Positions 61,554 to 64,000 of a stretch of DNA of 64,000 nucleotides are shown here, one piece after another (the first letter of the stretch is position 1; the number at the start of each line of letters is the position of its first letter). The notes beneath the pieces were generated by a model that was not told the DNA's origin, did no database searches, and worked only from the letters and a program-made list of their open reading frames with translations. Position numbers and translations under genes: made by a program. Origin of the DNA: Roseicyclus marinus (lineage in GTDB: Bacteria; Pseudomonadota; Alphaproteobacteria; Rhodobacterales; Rhodobacteraceae); NCBI RefSeq assembly GCF_036322625.1, contig NZ_AP027266.1:1057001-1121000 (forward strand), in the 5' to 3' direction.

Positions 61554-62741
61554 TCAGGCATGGCGTTTCAGGGCCGCCCCAAGCGCCGCGATCCCCTCTT
61601 CGATGCGGGCTTCGGACTGGGCGGAATAGTTGAACCGCGCGGTATTGGCGCGTTCGGTCACGGGGTGAAAACTGCCCCCCGGCACATAGGCGACCCGCGC
61701 CTCGGGCAAGGCCACGTCGCGCATGAAGGCCGTGGCATCGAACCCGTCGCGAAACGTCGCCCAGGTGAAAAGCCCGCCTTCGGGGTCGGTGACCGCGACA
61801 TCTTGCGGGAAATGACGGCGCATCGCATCGAGCATCACCGCCTTTTTCCGCGCATAGGCCGCCCGCAGCGTTGCGACATGCGCATCGAGATCATGCTTTT
61901 TGAGAAACAGGCTCGTCGCGGCCATGTTCAGCGTCGAGGTCTGGGTGTCATTGGCGAGCTTCAAGAGCGCCATCTTGGCCCGCAGCGCAGGGGCCGCCAC
62001 GGCCCAGCCCACCCGCAGCCCCGGCACCAGCACCTTGGAAAACGATCCCAGATGGATCACCCGCCCCTCGGTATCGAGCGATTTCAGCGTCGGCAGCGTC
62101 TCGCCCGTGAACCGGATCTGGCGATAGGGCGTATCCTCCAGCACGACCACGTCATGGGCATTGGCCAGCTCGAGCAGCCGGTGACGCCGCTCCAGCGACA
62201 GGGTGACGCCCGTGGGGTTCTGGAATTCGGGGATCGTGTAGATCATCCGGACCTTTGGCCGGGTCTTGAGCACATGTTCCAGCACGTCCATGCGCATGCC
62301 GTCGTCATCCATGGGAACCGGCGCATAAACCGGTTCGCAGGGGTCAAAGGCGATCCGCCCGCCCAGGAACGTCGGGTCCTCGGTCACGATGACATCGCCC
62401 GGATCGACCAGCATCCGCGCCGCGAAATCCAGCCCCTGCTGGCTGCCTTGCAAGATCAGCACATCCGCCGCGTTGCAGGGCGTGCCATCCGCCCGCATCA
62501 GGGCCGCCACCTGTTCGCGCAGCTCCGGCAAACCGTCCGAGGGGGCATATTGCATCGACTGCCCGCCCGGTGCCGCGATCACTTCGGCCATCACCTGCCC
62601 CAGCGCCTCGGCCGGAAACAGCGTCGGGTCCGGGTAGCCGCCGCCAAAGGAGATGATCGAGGGATCGGCCCCCAGCGCCAGCAATTCGCCGATGGCATTG
62701 GGCTCGACCCGCGCCATCCTCCGGGCCAGATGTATCGCCAT
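61554..62741 (-). CDS. PLP-dependent aminotransferase (class I/II, MocR-like fold)
   Basis: A 395-residue pyridoxal-phosphate enzyme of the 2-aminoadipate/valine-pyruvate aminotransferase type. The PLP Lys is in IHLGSFSKVLVPGLRVGW, cofactor contacts are in VLILQGSQQGLDFAARML and IPEFQNPTGVTLSLERR, and the C-terminal ARFNYSAQSEARIEEGIAAL binds the substrate. It uses an amino acid donor of undefined type. ATG 62741 (MAIHLARRM) is preferred over the upstream Arg-rich extension. It is the first gene of the minus-strand pair with RraA. Confidence 0.88.
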   Translation of the reverse strand: MAIHLARRMARVEPNAIGELLALGADPSIISFGGGYPDPTLFPAEALGQVMAEVIAAPGGQSMQYAPSDGLPELREQVAALMRADGTPCNAADVLILQGSQQGLDFAARMLVDPGDVIVTEDPTFLGGRIAFDPCEPVYAPVPMDDDGMRMDVLEHVLKTRPKVRMIYTIPEFQNPTGVTLSLERRHRLLELANAHDVVVLEDTPYRQIRFTGETLPTLKSLDTEGRVIHLGSFSKVLVPGLRVGWAVAAPALRAKMALLKLANDTQTSTLNMAATSLFLKKHDLDAHVATLRAAYARKKAVMLDAMRRHFPQDVAVTDPEGGLFTWATFRDGFDATAFMRDVALPEARVAYVPGGSFHPVTERANTARFNYSAQSEARIEEGIAALGAALKRHA

Positions 62742-62823
62742 CGTCCTGCCTCCCGCGCTGTCCTTGCCCCCAGATGAACAGGGCCGGACCCGCCGCCGCA
62801 ACCCCCCTTTCGTGTCCGGCAGG

Positions 62824-63540
62824 CTAAAGCCCCTCGGCCCCGAGCGTCAGCGCCACGCGGTCGCCCGCGAACCATGTCCGGCCAAGTTCCACGGGCAAAC
62901 CCGCGCCATCCACGTTGACCGCGACCGTGCGCAGGATCGCGGCCCCCGCAGGCAGCTGCAATTGCGCGGCCAGCGTGGGCGTCGCGGGTTTCGCCGTGAT
63001 CTCGGTCCTTGCGCGGGTGTAATCGCCCAGGCCATGCGCCGCGAAAGCCGCCGTGACCGATTGGCTGCTCCGTAGCGCCGCGAGCATGTTCGGAAACCGC
63101 GCCGCCGGGAACACCGACCGAAACAGCGCGATGGGCGCGCCATCGGCAAGGCTCAGACCCTCGTAGACATGGACCTGTGCGCCCGTCTCCAGTTGCAGCG
63201 CCTCCGCCTCCTCGGCATTGGCGATCCGGGTTTCCAGCAACAGGATGCGCCGTTCCGGCACCCGGCCCGCCGCCGTCAGGTTCTGGTGGAACCGCACCCT
63301 TCGCCCCAGGGGATAGGCGGTGGGCCTGTGGCGCACGAAAACGCCCGCGCCGCGCCGCGCATGGACCATGCCCGCCTCCGCCAGATCCGCCAAAGCCCGG
63401 CGCACGGTGTGCCGGTTCACGCCAAAGCGGTCGGCCAACTGCGCCTCGGTCGGCAGCCGGTCGCCCGGCGCATATTGGCCGCGCGCGATATCCTCGGTGA
63501 TGTGGTCGCGGATCGCGGTCCAGAGGGGGGATCGTCCCAT
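62824..63540 (-). CDS. phnF: PhnF, GntR/HutC-family regulator
   Basis: A 238-residue transcriptional regulator. The GntR winged helix is IRDHITEDIARGQYAPGDRLPTEAQLADRFGVNRHTVRRALADLAEAGMV, and the C-terminal UTRA domain carries RVRFHQNLTAAGRVPERRILLLETRIAN and VYEGLSLADGAPIALFRSVFP. It is divergent from phnG, the usual PhnF position. It represses or controls carbon-phosphorus lyase genes for phosphonate use. ATG 63540 is taken as start. Confidence 0.9.
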   Translation of the reverse strand: MGRSPLWTAIRDHITEDIARGQYAPGDRLPTEAQLADRFGVNRHTVRRALADLAEAGMVHARRGAGVFVRHRPTAYPLGRRVRFHQNLTAAGRVPERRILLLETRIANAEEAEALQLETGAQVHVYEGLSLADGAPIALFRSVFPAARFPNMLAALRSSQSVTAAFAAHGLGDYTRARTEITAKPATPTLAAQLQLPAGAAILRTVAVNVDGAGLPVELGRTWFAGDRVALTLGAEGL

Positions 63541-63602
63541 CGGTGTCACCAAAACTTCATGCGGCGGCCCCTTGTGTCGACTCGGGGCCTGTGAGATCAG
63601 AT

Positions 63603-63617
63603 TTGTATAGTTGTATA
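63603..63617. promoter_or_regulatory. TTGTATA direct repeats in the phnF-phnG intergenic region
   Basis: TTGTATA occurs at 63603-63609 and 63611-63617, in an AT-rich patch within the 99-bp divergent region. The placement 23 bases upstream of the phnG ATG suits a PhnF operator. Confidence 0.5.
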
Positions 63618-63639
63618 AATAAATGGACAACTTGCCAAG

Positions 63640-64000
63640 ATGTCTGCCACCGACCCCAAAACCGCCGCCCGCCGCGACCGCCTGTCGGTTCTGGCCGGGG
63701 CCCCCGCCGAACGGCTGCGGGCGCTCTGGACCGACCACATGGCCGAAAGCCCAGACCACGACCTGATCCGCCCGCCCGAGATCGGCACGATCATGCTGCG
63801 CGGCAGGGCAGGGGCCACGGGCGCGCCCTTCAACCTTGGCGAGATGACGGTCACGCGCTGCTCGGTCCGGCTGGCCTCGGGCGCGGTGGGCCACGGCCAT
63901 GTGCAGGGCCGCGACCGGGAGGCGGCGCGCATCGCCGCCCTCATCGACGCCCTGTCCGAGGATGGGCAGGCAGAGCGGCTTGATCTCGCGATCCTCGCCC
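63640..64000 (+). CDS. phnG: PhnG, carbon-phosphorus lyase subunit (partial, runs off window)
   Basis: The first 120 residues of PhnG, a subunit of the C-P lyase core complex (PhnGHIJ) that activates phosphonates with ATP. Hallmarks are PPEIGTIMLRGRAGATGAPFNLGEMTVTRCSVRLASGAVGHGHVQGRDREAARIAALIDAL. Start ATG 63640 is preceded by a weak purine stretch. The gene continues past the right edge, where phnH-phnJ are expected. Confidence 0.9.
   Translation, partial: MSATDPKTAARRDRLSVLAGAPAERLRALWTDHMAESPDHDLIRPPEIGTIMLRGRAGATGAPFNLGEMTVTRCSVRLASGAVGHGHVQGRDREAARIAALIDALSEDGQAERLDLAILA

Overview
The window is GC-rich alphaproteobacterial chromosome, most likely from the order Rhodobacterales (Rhodobacter/Roseobacter group). 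The evidence is the conserved gene order murA - DUF2948 - hisD - UPF0262 - low-molecular-weight phosphatase, then infA - maf - ribonuclease G - yacG - tRNA-Phe, together with TRAP transporters, a FIST/histidine kinase locus and the start of a phnF/phnG carbon-phosphorus lyase locus. Species cannot be named from sequence alone.

Layout. 1-4.3 kb: a mannitol-dehydrogenase-family oxidoreductase, then a two-gene unit of a TpsB-like outer-membrane translocator and a secreted protein with 17-residue tandem repeats. 4.4-4.8 kb: tRNA-Thr (minus strand), flanked by two 108-bp tandem copies that carry its mutated 3' end. 4.9-16.3 kb: the housekeeping block, interrupted by a four-gene insertion (9.9-12.1 kb) and by a 50-bp minisatellite plus a lytic transglycosylase (14.1-15.9 kb).

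16.28-42.18 kb: a 25.9-kb integrated element in the 3' end of tRNA-Phe. A 51-bp duplication of the tRNA end marks attL and attR, an integrase sits next to attL, and candidate integrase arm sites lie at both ends. The cargo is a defence/genome-conflict island: a Gabija-like pair (gajA/gajB); a methyltransferase translationally coupled to a HIT-like/phospholipase D/SF2 helicase/DUF3427-like protein; an 1862-residue exonuclease-RecQ-UvrD fusion; a coupled pair of a DUF6361-like protein and a two-HKD phospholipase D-like protein; and two divergent hipBA modules, each with its own palindrome. At the right end are an HTH/MobC-like gene, a perfect ten-unit 14-bp iteron-like array and a replication-initiator-like gene. 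No relaxase or type IV secretion genes are visible, so the element is probably mobilised rather than self-transmissible.

42.4-54.6 kb: a catabolic cluster around a NodD-type LysR regulator: alpha/beta hydrolase, SMP-30 lactonase, NAD-dependent epimerase/dehydrogenase, fumarylacetoacetase-family hydrolase, Rieske ferredoxin-like protein, two-domain VOC dioxygenase, FAD monooxygenase, cyclase-family hydrolase, fused DctQM TRAP permease and a convergent DctP-like binding protein. The set fits uptake and oxidative breakdown of an aromatic or cyclic plant-type compound. A 13-bp motif shared by two of its promoters suggests one regulon. 54.9-60.9 kb: FIST sensor, multi-PAS/GAF hybrid histidine kinase and LuxR-type response regulator. 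60.9-64 kb: RraA-like aldolase and PLP aminotransferase, then PhnF divergent from PhnG, which runs off the window.

The most promising undescribed biology is the stretch at 25.9-36.6 kb, where three large multi-domain nuclease/helicase units sit back to back beside Gabija on the same tRNA-integrated element.
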